This document shows positions 45,806-54,337 of a DNA stretch of 64,000 nucleotides, one piece after another. Source of the stretch: Prauserella muralis. Its GTDB lineage: Bacteria > Actinomycetota > Actinomycetes > Mycobacteriales > Pseudonocardiaceae. Both the position numbers and the translations under genes were made by a program. The stretch covers positions 1,889,681 to 1,953,680 of the forward strand of contig NZ_MASW01000001.1 in assembly GCF_003202285.1 (NCBI RefSeq). The letters run 5' to 3'. Within the stretch, counting starts at the first letter, position 1, and the number at the start of each line of letters is the position of its first letter. A model generated the notes under the pieces. That model was not told where the DNA came from. It searched no databases and saw only the letters and a program-made list of their open reading frames with translations.

Positions 45806-46186
45806 TCAGGCCTCGACCACCTCGACAAGGTCGCCGACGCCGGCGAAGTCCTTGACGTTGCGGGTGTAGAGCCGGGCGTCGTGGGCGTGCGCGGTAGCGG
45901 CGATGAGCAGATCCATGGTGCGTGCGCGTGGTTGGCGGCCCGCCTGTGCCACGGCGGCCGCCAATTCGCCGTAGCTGGCCGCTACTGCCACGTCGAGGGG
46001 CAGCGGATCGAAACGTCGCTCGAGGGTGGTCAATCTTCGCAGGCGGGTGGCGCGGGTCCGCTCGTCCCGGGCGACAAGGACACCGAAATGGAGTTCGGCA
46101 AGGGTGGCGGCGCTGATCGCCAGTTCGCCCGGCAAGGGGGCCACGCCCGTCGCCAGGAGGACACTGGTGTCGAGGATCGCCTTCAC
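45806..46186 (-). CDS. vapC: PIN-domain toxin (VapC-like)
   Basis: A 126-residue PIN-domain ribonuclease. Catalytic acidic residues are seen in AILDTSVLL (first Asp), AELHFG (Glu), and MDLLIAATAHAHDARLYTRNVKDFAGV (Asp pair), the standard PIN layout for Mg2+-dependent tRNA or mRNA cleavage. The GTG start at 46186 overlaps the antitoxin stop by four bases (GTGA), typical of VapBC modules in which toxin translation is coupled to antitoxin. Confidence 0.85.
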   Translation of the reverse strand: MKAILDTSVLLATGVAPLPGELAISAATLAELHFGVLVARDERTRATRLRRLTTLERRFDPLPLDVAVAASYGELAAAVAQAGRQPRARTMDLLIAATAHAHDARLYTRNVKDFAGVGDLVEVVEA

Positions 46187-46431
46187 TCGTGGTCCCACGG
46201 ATTCCGGAGCCGTTGGTCGATCAGCTCCCGGTCCCGCTCCCAGTCGGCATCGGCCTCGCCGCCGAAAAGGTCGGCGATGTCGTCGAACGTGCGCCACTGC
46301 CGGAGGCCGATGGGAACGAGGCGAGCACTAGGGCGTCCCGCGACGGTGATCGTGACCTCTTCGCCCGTCTCGACCTGCCGGACGAGCTCAGAGGCGTGCT
46401 GTCGCAGCTCGCGCAGGCCCACGGTTGTCAT
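46183..46431 (-). CDS. Phd/YefM-type antitoxin
   Basis: An 82-residue antitoxin starting MTTVGLRELRQHASELVRQV, a Phd/YefM DNA-binding N-terminus, followed by VTITVAGRPSARLVPI and a C-terminal toxin-neutralising region rich in acidic residues and Trp. AAGGA stands directly before the ATG. A perfect 8-bp inverted repeat lies at 46441-46458, only nine bases upstream, and is the likely autoregulatory operator. Pairing a Phd-fold antitoxin with a PIN toxin is common in actinobacteria. Confidence 0.85.
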   Translation of the reverse strand: MTTVGLRELRQHASELVRQVETGEEVTITVAGRPSARLVPIGLRQWRTFDDIADLFGGEADADWERDRELIDQRLRNPWDHE

Positions 46432-46440
46432 GTCCTTCAG

Positions 46441-46458
46441 GGTAGCACAAGTGCTACC
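46441..46458 (-). promoter_or_regulatory. Antitoxin operator
   Basis: GGTAGCACAAGTGCTACC, a perfect 8-bp inverted repeat with a 2-base spacer, nine bases upstream of the antitoxin ATG. Position over the promoter or 5' leader and symmetry are those of a Phd/YefM autorepression site. Confidence 0.7.
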
Positions 46459-46462
46459 ATCG

Positions 46463-47317
46463 CTACTCCTCCTCGAGCGGCTCGCCGGAGTCGAGCTTGC
46501 GCAGGCTCTCCCGCCCGGTGTCCTCCTCGCTGCGGCCGAGGCGCCAGTAGCCGGTGAACGTGATCGCCCGCTTGTCCACGCCGCGCTCGCGCACCAGGTG
46601 CCTGCGCGTGAACTTGACCATGCTCGCCTCACCGGAGATCCACGCGTACGGCCTGCCGGGTGGCAGCTCCGCGGCCCGCACGGCGGCCAGCACCGCGTCG
46701 CCGTAGGCGCCACGCCGGGGGATCCAGTGCACCTGCACGTCGGCGGCGGTGGCGAAGTCCTGCCGGTCGGCGAGGTCGGCGACCTCGACGAACACCCGCG
46801 CCGTCACCCCGGCGGGCAGGTCCTCCACGATCGCGCCGATCGCCGGGATCGCCGACTCGTCGCCGACGAGAAGCTGCCACGTCGTGCCCTCCGGCACCGA
46901 GTACAGCCCGTGCGGGCCCAGCAGCGCCACCTCGCCGCCGGGCTCGGCGCTCGCCGCCCACGCCGAGGCGGGGCCGCTGTCGGGATGCAGCACGAAGTCG
47001 ATGTCGATCTCGGGCACCTCCGGCCGGTGCGCGCGCACGGTGTAGGTCCGCATGGGCGGGCGCACGCCGTCCGGCATCGCCAGGTAGGTGCGGTACCACG
47101 AGGTCACGTCGTCGGCGACCGGCGGCGGCAGCTGTGGCCGGTCCTGTCCGGGCAGCGGGAAGAACACCTTGACGTATTCGTCGGGCGCCACGCTCGTGAA
47201 CCCGCGCAGGTCCTCGCCGGTGAACGTGACGCGGGTCAGATGCGGGCTGAGCCTGCGCACCGCCGCGACCGTCAACGAGCGGTAGGTCAGCTGGGGAGGA
47301 GCCGCCTGCGTGGTCAT
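46463..47317 (-). CDS. Siderophore-interacting protein (ViuB/SIP-type flavin ferric reductase)
   Basis: A 284-residue ferredoxin-reductase-fold protein with an FAD-binding segment MRTYTVRAHRPEVPEIDIDFVLH (RxYTxR, about residues 89-111) and a C-terminal SIP domain. It releases iron by reducing ferric siderophores in the cytoplasm. The ATG follows an almost perfect IdeR/DtxR box, TTAGGCAAGGCTAACCTAC (47317-47335), that touches the start codon; a TAGCCT at -12 to -7 suggests a leaderless transcript. Strong inference: iron-repressed. Confidence 0.88.
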   Translation of the reverse strand: MTTQAAPPQLTYRSLTVAAVRRLSPHLTRVTFTGEDLRGFTSVAPDEYVKVFFPLPGQDRPQLPPPVADDVTSWYRTYLAMPDGVRPPMRTYTVRAHRPEVPEIDIDFVLHPDSGPASAWAASAEPGGEVALLGPHGLYSVPEGTTWQLLVGDESAIPAIGAIVEDLPAGVTARVFVEVADLADRQDFATAADVQVHWIPRRGAYGDAVLAAVRAAELPPGRPYAWISGEASMVKFTRRHLVRERGVDKRAITFTGYWRLGRSEEDTGRESLRKLDSGEPLEEE

Positions 47318-47335
47318 TAGGCAAGGCTAACCTAC
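47317..47335 (-). promoter_or_regulatory. IdeR/DtxR iron box overlapping the SIP start
   Basis: TTAGGCAAGGCTAACCTAC matches the 19-bp consensus TTAGGTTAGGCTAACCTAA at 16 of 19 positions. Read on the gene strand it contains TAGCCT placed as a -10 element for a leaderless start at ATG 47317, so bound IdeR would block the promoter. Confidence 0.75.
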
Positions 47336-47622
47336 GACGGCTGCCAGCGGTACCTCCGTAGATCGATTCGCTGCCCGTCCGCGAGCACGCCCTCCGCGCG
47401 CAGCAGCTCCAGCTGCCGGTGCACCAGGTGCGGGGCGGGCGTGCCGTTGGCCCGCAGCACCCGGTGCCACGGCAGGTCGGCGCCGTCCTCGGACAGGATG
47501 CGGCCCACCAGCCGCGGCGTGCTGGCTCCCGCGGCCGCCGCCACATCGCCGTAGGTGGCGACCTTGCCGGGCGGGATCGTCGTCACGACCTCCCGCACGC
47601 GCTCGTGCAGTTCCTCGTCCAT
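47332..47622 (-). CDS. Alkyltransferase-like (ATL) protein
   Basis: A 96-residue MGMT-fold protein. The active-site PCHR motif of O6-alkylguanine transferases appears as PWHRV, with Trp in place of the methyl-acceptor Cys, so it cannot accept alkyl groups and belongs to the ATL class that binds O6-alkylguanine and calls in nucleotide excision repair. Conserved DNA-binding residues (PPGKVATYGDVAAAAG; GRILSEDG) remain. From memory mycobacteria have a similar gene (Rv3204) beside adnAB. ATG 47622. Confidence 0.82.
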   Translation of the reverse strand: MDEELHERVREVVTTIPPGKVATYGDVAAAAGASTPRLVGRILSEDGADLPWHRVLRANGTPAPHLVHRQLELLRAEGVLADGQRIDLRRYRWQPS

Positions 47623-47694
47623 ACCTCACATTCAAGCGGCTGCTTCGCCGCGCCGGTGCGCGGTTCCGTCGGACCGGCATGATTCCATCGACGC

Positions 47695-50600
47695 GTGAGT
47701 GCGAGCGGCCTGAACGCGCGCCTCGTGCGCCCGCCGGCGGACCCGCCCCGGCCGCACGAGTGGAACGGGCGTGCACGCCGGCTGCTCGCCGGGCCCGCGG
47801 GCTTCGTCCGCCTGCTCGGCGGCCCCGGTACCGGCAAGACCACGCTGCTGGCCACGGCCGCGGCCGAGCGGGTCCGGCAGGGTGCGGACCCGGAGAGCCT
47901 GCTCGTGCTCACCGCCTCGCGGCGCGCCGCCGACGCCGTGCGCGCCGACATCACGCGCAGGCTCACCGCCGACCCCGGGCATTCCGGGCGCACCATCCGT
48001 GAGCCGATGGTGCGCACCGTGCACTCCTACGCCTATGCCGTGCTGCGCCTGCAGGCCGGGCTGAACGACAGCCCGCCGCCCCGGCTGCTGTCCGGGCCGG
48101 AACAGGACGTCGTGGTCCGCGAGCTGCTCGCGGGCGATCTGGAGCGCGGTGCTCCCGGCTGGCCCGAGCCGCTGCGCCCCGCCCTTTCGGTGCCCGGCTT
48201 CGCCGAGGAGCTGCGCGACCTGATCCTGCGGGCGGCCGAGCGTGGCCTCGGCCCGGAGGACCTGGTCAAGCTCGGCCGCCAGCAGCACCGTGCCGAATGG
48301 GTGGCCGCGGGCACCTTCTGGCGCCAGTACGAGGAGGTCACCCTCCTGCAGGGCTCCGGAGGCAACGCACTGGGTACGCCCGGCTCGCCCGCGCTGGACG
48401 CCGCCGAGCTCGTGGCCGGGGCGCTCGTGGAACTGGAGGGCGACCCGGCGCTGCTCACCCGTGAGCAGAACCGTGTCCGGCACCTGTTCGTCGACGACGC
48501 CCAGCATCTCGACCCGCTGCAGTTCCGGCTGCTGCGCCTGCTCGGCGGCGCCGCCGACGACTTCGTGCTCGCCGGCGACCCGGATCAGGCCGTGTTCTCC
48601 TTCCGGGGCGCCGATCCACGCCTGCTCGCCGACGCCGACCCCGACGGCAGTCGCACCCTCACGCTCGATCGCACCCACCGCATGGCCTCCGCCGTGCGCG
48701 ACGCGGTCACTCGCGTGGCGGCGAACCTGCCAGGCGGCACCGGGCACCGGTCCCCGCTGCCCGCGGGCGAGGACGAGGGCGTGGTGCGCACGCGGCTGCT
48801 GCCCACCCCCGCCGCCGAGGCGAGCTGGGTGGCCGACCAGTTGCGCCGCGCCCACCTCATCGACGGCGTCCCGTGGTCGGAGATGGCGGTGCTGGTGCGC
48901 TCGCCGTCGCGCTCCTTCCCGGTGCTGCAGCGGGCACTCGGCGCGGCGGGCGTGCCGATCGCGTCGGCCACCGAGGAGCTGCCGCTGGCCCGCCAGCCCG
49001 GCGTCCGGCCGCTGCTGGCGATCCTGCGGGTGGCGACCGATCCTGAGCTGCTCGACGCCGACCTCGCCGAGATGCTGCTGTCCTCGCCGTTCGGCGGCGC
49101 CGACCCGCTGGCACTGCGCCGCCTGCGCCGCGGGCTGCGCAGGCTGGAGCTGGCGGCCGGTGGCGAGCGCTCCAGTGACGAGCTGCTCGTGGAGGCCTTG
49201 CGCGACAACGACATCCTCGCGGGCCTCGCCGACGCCGAGGCCAACCCGGTGCGCCGCATCGGAGGGCTCATCGCCACCGCCCGCGAGGCGATCCGGCGCG
49301 GGGCGGGCGTGGAGGACGTGCTGTGGGAGGTGTGGCAGGCCAGCAGGCTGCAGAACCGGCTGGTGCGCCAGATCGCCCGCGGCGGCTCGCTCGGTGCGCA
49401 GGCCGACCGCGATCTCGACGCCGTCGTGGCTCTGTTCCACGCGGCGGGTCGCTATGTCGACAGGCTGCCGAAGGCCAGTGTCGCCGGGTTCGCCGAGTAC
49501 CTGACCTCCCAGCACATCGCGGGCGACAGCCTCGCGCCCACCGCCGCGCGGGGCGGCGGCGTCTCGCTGCTCACCGCCCACGGCGCGGCGGGCCGGGAGT
49601 GGACGGTCGTGGCCGTGGCCGGGGCGCAGGAGGGCAGCTGGCCCGACCTGCGCCTGCGCGGAACGCTGCTCGGCGTCGAGCGCCTCGTCGACCTGCTGTC
49701 CGGTGTGGACGGTGACACGGTGTCGGCCACGGCGCCGCTGCTGGCCGAGGAGCGCAGGCTGTTCTACGTGGCGGCGAGCCGGGCGCGGTCGATGCTGCTG
49801 ATCAGCGCCGTGCAGGGCGAGGACGAGCAGCCGTCGCGCTTCGTCGACGAGCTGGTCGACACCGGCGACGACGAGCCGGGCCCGGACGTGCGGCGCTACC
49901 AGCGCGAACGCTCGCTGGTGCTGTCCGAGCTCGTCGGTGAGCTGCGGGCGGCCGTGTGCGACGCGGAGACCGAGCCCGCCAGGAGGCGGCGTGCGGCGCG
50001 GCAGCTCGCCCGGCTCGCCAGGGCCGGGGTCCCCGGCGCCCATCCGGACCAGTGGTACGGGCTCGCCGAGGCATCCACCACCATGCCGCTGCGGGGCGCG
50101 CAGGACGTCGTGCGCATCTCCCCCTCCACTGTGGACACGCTGGCGAAGTGCCCGCTGCGCTGGTTGCTGGAACGGCACGGCGGCAGCGACCCCGCGCAGC
50201 TTGCCGCCGTCACCGGCACGCTCGTGCACGCGCTCGCGCAGGCCGCCGCCAGCGGCGCCGACGACGAGCAGCTGCGCGCCGAGCTGGACGCCGCGTGGGC
50301 GAAGGTGGACGCCGGCGCGCCGTGGTTCTCGCGGCGCGAGCGCCGCCGCGTGGAACAGATGATGGACAACTTCCTGACGTGGCTGCGGCAGAGCCGGGCC
50401 GAGCTGACCCAGCTGGCCGTCGAGCAGGACATGGAGGTGGACCTGCCCGCCGCGGCGGGCGAGCTGCGCGTCAAGCTCAACGGCAGGGTCGACCGGCTGG
50501 AGCTGGACGCGCAGGGCAGGCCGGTGATCGTGGACATCAAGACCGGCAAGAACGCGGTGAGTGCCGCCGACGCCGAGCGGCATCCGCAGCTGGCCGCCTA

Positions 50601-50889
50601 CCAGCTCGCGCTGATGCTCGGCGCGTTCGCCGGGCAGGGCGACCGCAAGCCCGGCGGCGCGCGGCTGGTCTACGTGGCCAAGGGCCACAACAAGACCGGC
50701 GCCGCCCAGCGGGAGCAGCCGCCGCTCGACGACGAGGCCGGCCAGGAGTGGCTGGAGCTCGTGCTGCAGGCTGCCGCCGCCACGGCGGGCCCGGAGTACA
50801 CCGCCAACGAGAATCCGGACTGCGACCGCTGTCCCGGCCGGGGCGCGTGCCCGCTGCGGCCCGAGGGCAGGCAGGTGACCGGGCCGTGA
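47695..50889 (+). CDS. adnA: AdnA, helicase-nuclease subunit for double-strand break resection
   Basis: A 1064-residue UvrD-type motor fused to a RecB-type nuclease. Walker A GGPGTGKTT is at residues 42-50; motif II reads VDDAQHLDP (about 264-272), with DDAQ in place of DExQ; the nuclease domain carries NGRVDRLELD...PVIVDIKTGK (about 929-952). Cysteines near 819, 1043, 1046 and 1052 (CDRCPGRGACPL) fit an AddB-like [4Fe-4S] cluster. With AdnB it forms the mycobacterial-type AdnAB complex that unwinds and degrades DNA ends. Start GTG 47695. Confidence 0.9.
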   Translation: MSASGLNARLVRPPADPPRPHEWNGRARRLLAGPAGFVRLLGGPGTGKTTLLATAAAERVRQGADPESLLVLTASRRAADAVRADITRRLTADPGHSGRTIREPMVRTVHSYAYAVLRLQAGLNDSPPPRLLSGPEQDVVVRELLAGDLERGAPGWPEPLRPALSVPGFAEELRDLILRAAERGLGPEDLVKLGRQQHRAEWVAAGTFWRQYEEVTLLQGSGGNALGTPGSPALDAAELVAGALVELEGDPALLTREQNRVRHLFVDDAQHLDPLQFRLLRLLGGAADDFVLAGDPDQAVFSFRGADPRLLADADPDGSRTLTLDRTHRMASAVRDAVTRVAANLPGGTGHRSPLPAGEDEGVVRTRLLPTPAAEASWVADQLRRAHLIDGVPWSEMAVLVRSPSRSFPVLQRALGAAGVPIASATEELPLARQPGVRPLLAILRVATDPELLDADLAEMLLSSPFGGADPLALRRLRRGLRRLELAAGGERSSDELLVEALRDNDILAGLADAEANPVRRIGGLIATAREAIRRGAGVEDVLWEVWQASRLQNRLVRQIARGGSLGAQADRDLDAVVALFHAAGRYVDRLPKASVAGFAEYLTSQHIAGDSLAPTAARGGGVSLLTAHGAAGREWTVVAVAGAQEGSWPDLRLRGTLLGVERLVDLLSGVDGDTVSATAPLLAEERRLFYVAASRARSMLLISAVQGEDEQPSRFVDELVDTGDDEPGPDVRRYQRERSLVLSELVGELRAAVCDAETEPARRRRAARQLARLARAGVPGAHPDQWYGLAEASTTMPLRGAQDVVRISPSTVDTLAKCPLRWLLERHGGSDPAQLAAVTGTLVHALAQAAASGADDEQLRAELDAAWAKVDAGAPWFSRRERRRVEQMMDNFLTWLRQSRAELTQLAVEQDMEVDLPAAAGELRVKLNGRVDRLELDAQGRPVIVDIKTGKNAVSAADAERHPQLAAYQLALMLGAFAGQGDRKPGGARLVYVAKGHNKTGAAQREQPPLDDEAGQEWLELVLQAAAATAGPEYTANENPDCDRCPGRGACPLRPEGRQVTGP

Positions 50890-53800
50890 ACCGCGCCGAC
50901 GTACTCCCTCCCGCGCCAGGCGCCATGAATCTCGTCCCTCCTGCCGAGATCGCGCACGCGCTGGGCCTGCATCCGCCCACCGAGGAGCAGGCCGCCGTCA
51001 TCGCCGCGCCCCCGGAGCCCGCGCTCGTCGTCGCGGGAGCGGGCGCGGGCAAGACGGAGACCATGGCGGCGCGCGTGGTGTGGCTGGTGGCCAACGGCCT
51101 GGTGACCCCGGAACGCGTGCTGGGCCTGACCTTCACCCGCAAGGCCGCGCGCCAGCTGGCCGACCGGGTGCGTGCCCGGCTGCGCCGCCTCGCCGGGTCC
51201 GGGTTGCTCGACCGGCTCGACCCGAGCGGTGAGCGCCGGATGTCCGTGCTCACCGGCGAGCCGACCGTGCTCACCTACCACGCCTACGCGGGACGGCTGC
51301 TCGCCGAGCACGGGTTGCGGCTGCCCGTGCAGCCCGGGGCGCGCATGCTGTCGGAGACCGCGTCCTGGCAGCTGGCGCATCGCGTGGTGTCCACATGGGA
51401 TGACGATCTGGACACCGACCGCGTGCCGCCGTCGGTCACCGCACATCTGCTCGGGCTCGCGGGGGAGCTGGGCGAACACCTGGTGGATCCCGGGCGGCTG
51501 CGCGAGTACACGGCGTGGTTCTGCCGCATCGTGGAGAACGCGCCCAGGGCCAAGGGGCAACGGGAGTCCCTTCCCGTCGCGCTGCAGGACATCCTCACGG
51601 CCCAGCGGTTCCGGCTCCAGCTGCTGCCGCTGATCGAGGCCTACCACCAGCGCAAACGCGCCGAGGGTGCGCTGGACTTCGCCGACCAGATGTCGCTGGC
51701 GGCGCGGCTGGCCGACGGCCATCCCGAGGTGGTGGAGGGCGAGCGTGCCCGCTACGGCGCGGTGCTGCTCGACGAGTACCAGGACACCGGGCACGCCCAG
51801 CGGGTGCTGCTGCGCGCGCTGTTCGGCGGGTCGCGGCCGATGCCGGTGACCGCCGTGGGCGACCCGGCGCAGGCCATCTACGGGTGGCGGGGTGCGAGTG
51901 CGGCGAACCTGCCGCGGTTCACCACCGACTTTCCCCGGCTCGACGGCGTGGAGCACGCGCCCGCCCACGAGTACGGCATGCTCACCAGCTTCCGCAACCC
52001 GCCGGAGGTGCTGACGCTCGCCAACGCCGTCGCGGAGCCGTTGCGCGCGCAGGGCCTCGGTGTGCGGCAGTTGCGGGCGCGTGACGGCGCGGGGCCCGCG
52101 GACGTGCGCTGCGCGCTGCTGCCGGACGTGCGGGCCGAGCGGGAGTGGCTGGCCGACGCGATGGCCGGGGTGTGGTTCGCCGAGCGGGACGCCACGGGCA
52201 CCCCGCCCACGGCCGCCGTGCTGGTGCGCAGAAGGGCCGACATGGCGCCGGTGGCGGCCGCGCTGCGGGAACGCGGGCTTCCGGTGGAGGTCGTCGGGCT
52301 GGGCGGGCTGCTGGACGAGCCGGAGGTCGCCGACCTCGTGGCCACACTGCGTGTGCTGGCCGAGCCGCTCTCCGGCACCGCGGCGGCGCGGCTGCTCACC
52401 GGCGCGCGCTGGCGGCTCGGCGCCGCCGACCTCGGCGCGCTGTGGCGGCGCGCGAAGGAGCTCTCCGCCGACGACGACGTGCTGGTGGCCGAGCGTGCCG
52501 AGCAGGCGGGCCTGGTGGACGCGCTCGACGATCCGGGCAAGGCGGAGCGCTACTCGGCGGAGGGGTACGCGCGCATCCGCATGCTCGCCAGGGAGCTCCA
52601 GGCGCTGCGGCGCAGGCTCGACCAGCCGCTGCCCGAGCTGGTGTCCGATGTGGAGCGCACGATGCTGCTCGACGTCGAGGCGCTGGCCCGTCCGGGTGGC
52701 GCGGGACGCGCGCACCTGGACGCCTTCGCCGACGTGGTCACCGAGTACGCGGAGAACTCGCCCACCGGAACGCTGCTGTCCTTTCTGGACTACCTGGCCA
52801 CCGCCGAGCACGCCGAGGACGGCCTGCCCCCGGGCGAGGTGGAGGTGGTGGCCGACCGGGTCCAGGTGCTCACCGTCCACTCGGCGAAGGGCCTGGAGTG
52901 GCGGGTGGTGGCGGTGCCGCACCTGGTGCGCGACACGTTCCCCGGCAAGCGGCGCTCGTCGTCGTGGCTGCGCACGGTGCCCGAGCTGCCCGCGGTGTTG
53001 CGCGGGGACGCGCAGGACCTGCCCGACCTGCGGCTGCGCGGCGACGAGGACCGCAAGGAGGTCATCGACGCCTGCGCCGAGCACGAGGAGCGCTTCGCCG
53101 AACGGCACGCCGAGGAGGAGCGCAGGCTGTGCTACGTGGCGCTGACGCGTGCCGAGCACTGCCTGCTCGCCTCGGGGCACTGGTGGAACGAGAGCAGCGC
53201 GCGGCCGAAGGGGCCCTCGGCCTTCCTGCTGGAGCTGGCCGAGGTGATCCGCGACGACGAGCGGGTGGGCACGATCGCCCGGTGGGCGGAGGAGCCTGCC
53301 GCCGAGGAGGACAATCCGCTGGTCAGCGCGTCTCGCTCGGCGAGCTGGCCCGCGGACCCGCTCGGCAGGCGGCGCGAGGGGGTGCGCGAGGGCGCGAACC
53401 TGGTGCTGGAGGCGCTGGAGGAGCTGGACCTGCCGCTGGCCGAGGACGACCCGGACGGCTGGATCGCCGACACCGACGTGCTGCTCGCCGAGCGGGAGCG
53501 CGCGCGGGGCGACGGGCAGGCCATCGCGCTGCCCGGCCAGCTGTCGGTGAGCCAGCTCGTGGAGCTGGCCGGTGAGCCGGAGGCACTCGCGCGCAAGCTG
53601 CGCAGGCCGCTGCCGTTCCCGCCCAACGCCTACGCCCGGCGCGGCACCGCCTTCCACGGCTGGCTGGAGCGGCGTTTCGCGGGCGAGCGGTTGCTGGAGC
53701 TGGAGGACCTGCCCGGCGCGGCCGACGTCGGTGCGGCCGACGACGCCGAACTGGACGCGCTGCGCGAGGCGTTCGAGCGCAGCGCGTGGGCGCACCGCAC

Positions 53801-54128
53801 GCCGCACGACGTGGAGGTGCCGTTCTCCACCGACATCGACGGCGTCACCGTGCGCGGCCGGATGGACGCGGTGTTCGCCGACCCGGACGGCGGCTGGACC
53901 GTGGTGGACTGGAAGACGGGCGCGGTGCCGGACGACGACCGGCTGCCCGCGCTGTCCGTGCAGCTGGCGGCGTACCGGCTGGCGTGGGCGGGGCTGTCGG
54001 GGGCGCCGCTGGAGAAGGTGCGGGCGGCGTTCCACTACGTGCGCCCGGGCCGCACCCTGCGTCCGGTGGACCTGCTCGACGCCGAAGGCCTGCGCAACCT
54101 GCTGCGCTCGGTCCCCGCCGCCCGGTAA
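50886..54128 (+). CDS. adnB: AdnB, lead helicase-nuclease subunit
   Basis: A 1080-residue UvrD/RecB-like protein from GTG 50886, which overlaps the adnA stop (GTGA); ATG 50925 is an alternative. Canonical helicase motifs are intact: Walker A VVAGAGAGKTET near residue 48, motif II LLDEYQDT near 294, and AIYGWRGA near 333; the C-terminal nuclease has VRGRMDAVF...WTVVDWKTG (about 987-1008). It is the main translocating motor in the mycobacterial AdnAB complex. A 79-bp palindrome and IS copy 2 follow. Confidence 0.9.
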   Translation: MNRADVLPPAPGAMNLVPPAEIAHALGLHPPTEEQAAVIAAPPEPALVVAGAGAGKTETMAARVVWLVANGLVTPERVLGLTFTRKAARQLADRVRARLRRLAGSGLLDRLDPSGERRMSVLTGEPTVLTYHAYAGRLLAEHGLRLPVQPGARMLSETASWQLAHRVVSTWDDDLDTDRVPPSVTAHLLGLAGELGEHLVDPGRLREYTAWFCRIVENAPRAKGQRESLPVALQDILTAQRFRLQLLPLIEAYHQRKRAEGALDFADQMSLAARLADGHPEVVEGERARYGAVLLDEYQDTGHAQRVLLRALFGGSRPMPVTAVGDPAQAIYGWRGASAANLPRFTTDFPRLDGVEHAPAHEYGMLTSFRNPPEVLTLANAVAEPLRAQGLGVRQLRARDGAGPADVRCALLPDVRAEREWLADAMAGVWFAERDATGTPPTAAVLVRRRADMAPVAAALRERGLPVEVVGLGGLLDEPEVADLVATLRVLAEPLSGTAAARLLTGARWRLGAADLGALWRRAKELSADDDVLVAERAEQAGLVDALDDPGKAERYSAEGYARIRMLARELQALRRRLDQPLPELVSDVERTMLLDVEALARPGGAGRAHLDAFADVVTEYAENSPTGTLLSFLDYLATAEHAEDGLPPGEVEVVADRVQVLTVHSAKGLEWRVVAVPHLVRDTFPGKRRSSSWLRTVPELPAVLRGDAQDLPDLRLRGDEDRKEVIDACAEHEERFAERHAEEERRLCYVALTRAEHCLLASGHWWNESSARPKGPSAFLLELAEVIRDDERVGTIARWAEEPAAEEDNPLVSASRSASWPADPLGRRREGVREGANLVLEALEELDLPLAEDDPDGWIADTDVLLAERERARGDGQAIALPGQLSVSQLVELAGEPEALARKLRRPLPFPPNAYARRGTAFHGWLERRFAGERLLELEDLPGAADVGAADDAELDALREAFERSAWAHRTPHDVEVPFSTDIDGVTVRGRMDAVFADPDGGWTVVDWKTGAVPDDDRLPALSVQLAAYRLAWAGLSGAPLEKVRAAFHYVRPGRTLRPVDLLDAEGLRNLLRSVPAAR

Positions 54129-54143
54129 CCGCCGCCGCAAGCT

Positions 54144-54222
54144 CCCCAATGCGGCATTCGCTCCACTGGATGGAGCGAATGCCGCATTCGCTCCACTGAG
54201 TGGACCGAATGTGGCATTGGGG
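54144..54222. repeat. 79-bp palindromic intergenic repeat (family 1), copy C
   Basis: CCCCAATGCG to GGCATTGGGG, 15 bases after the adnB stop. Its last 10 bp form the left target duplication of IS copy 2 (repeated at 55729-55738). Nearly identical to the reverse complement of copy A (75 of 79 positions by eye). Confidence 0.9.
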
Positions 54223-54273
54223 CAATGCCGGGTAGTTAGGGGCGTGGGTGTGGTGTCAACCCTGGTGGAGTAG

Positions 54274-54337
54274 GACAACGGAGCTTCCGCTAGAACATTG
54301 TCGACCAAGATCAACGTTCGGCGGGAGCTCCGTTGTC
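54274..54337 (+). promoter_or_regulatory. IS hairpin sequestering the transposase start (copy 2)
   Basis: The arms 54274-54290 and 54321-54337 pair over 17 bases with one mismatch; the 3' arm covers GGGAG and the TTG start codon at 54333. The 30-base loop could hold the element's own transcription start. Same structure as in copy 1. Confidence 0.6.
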
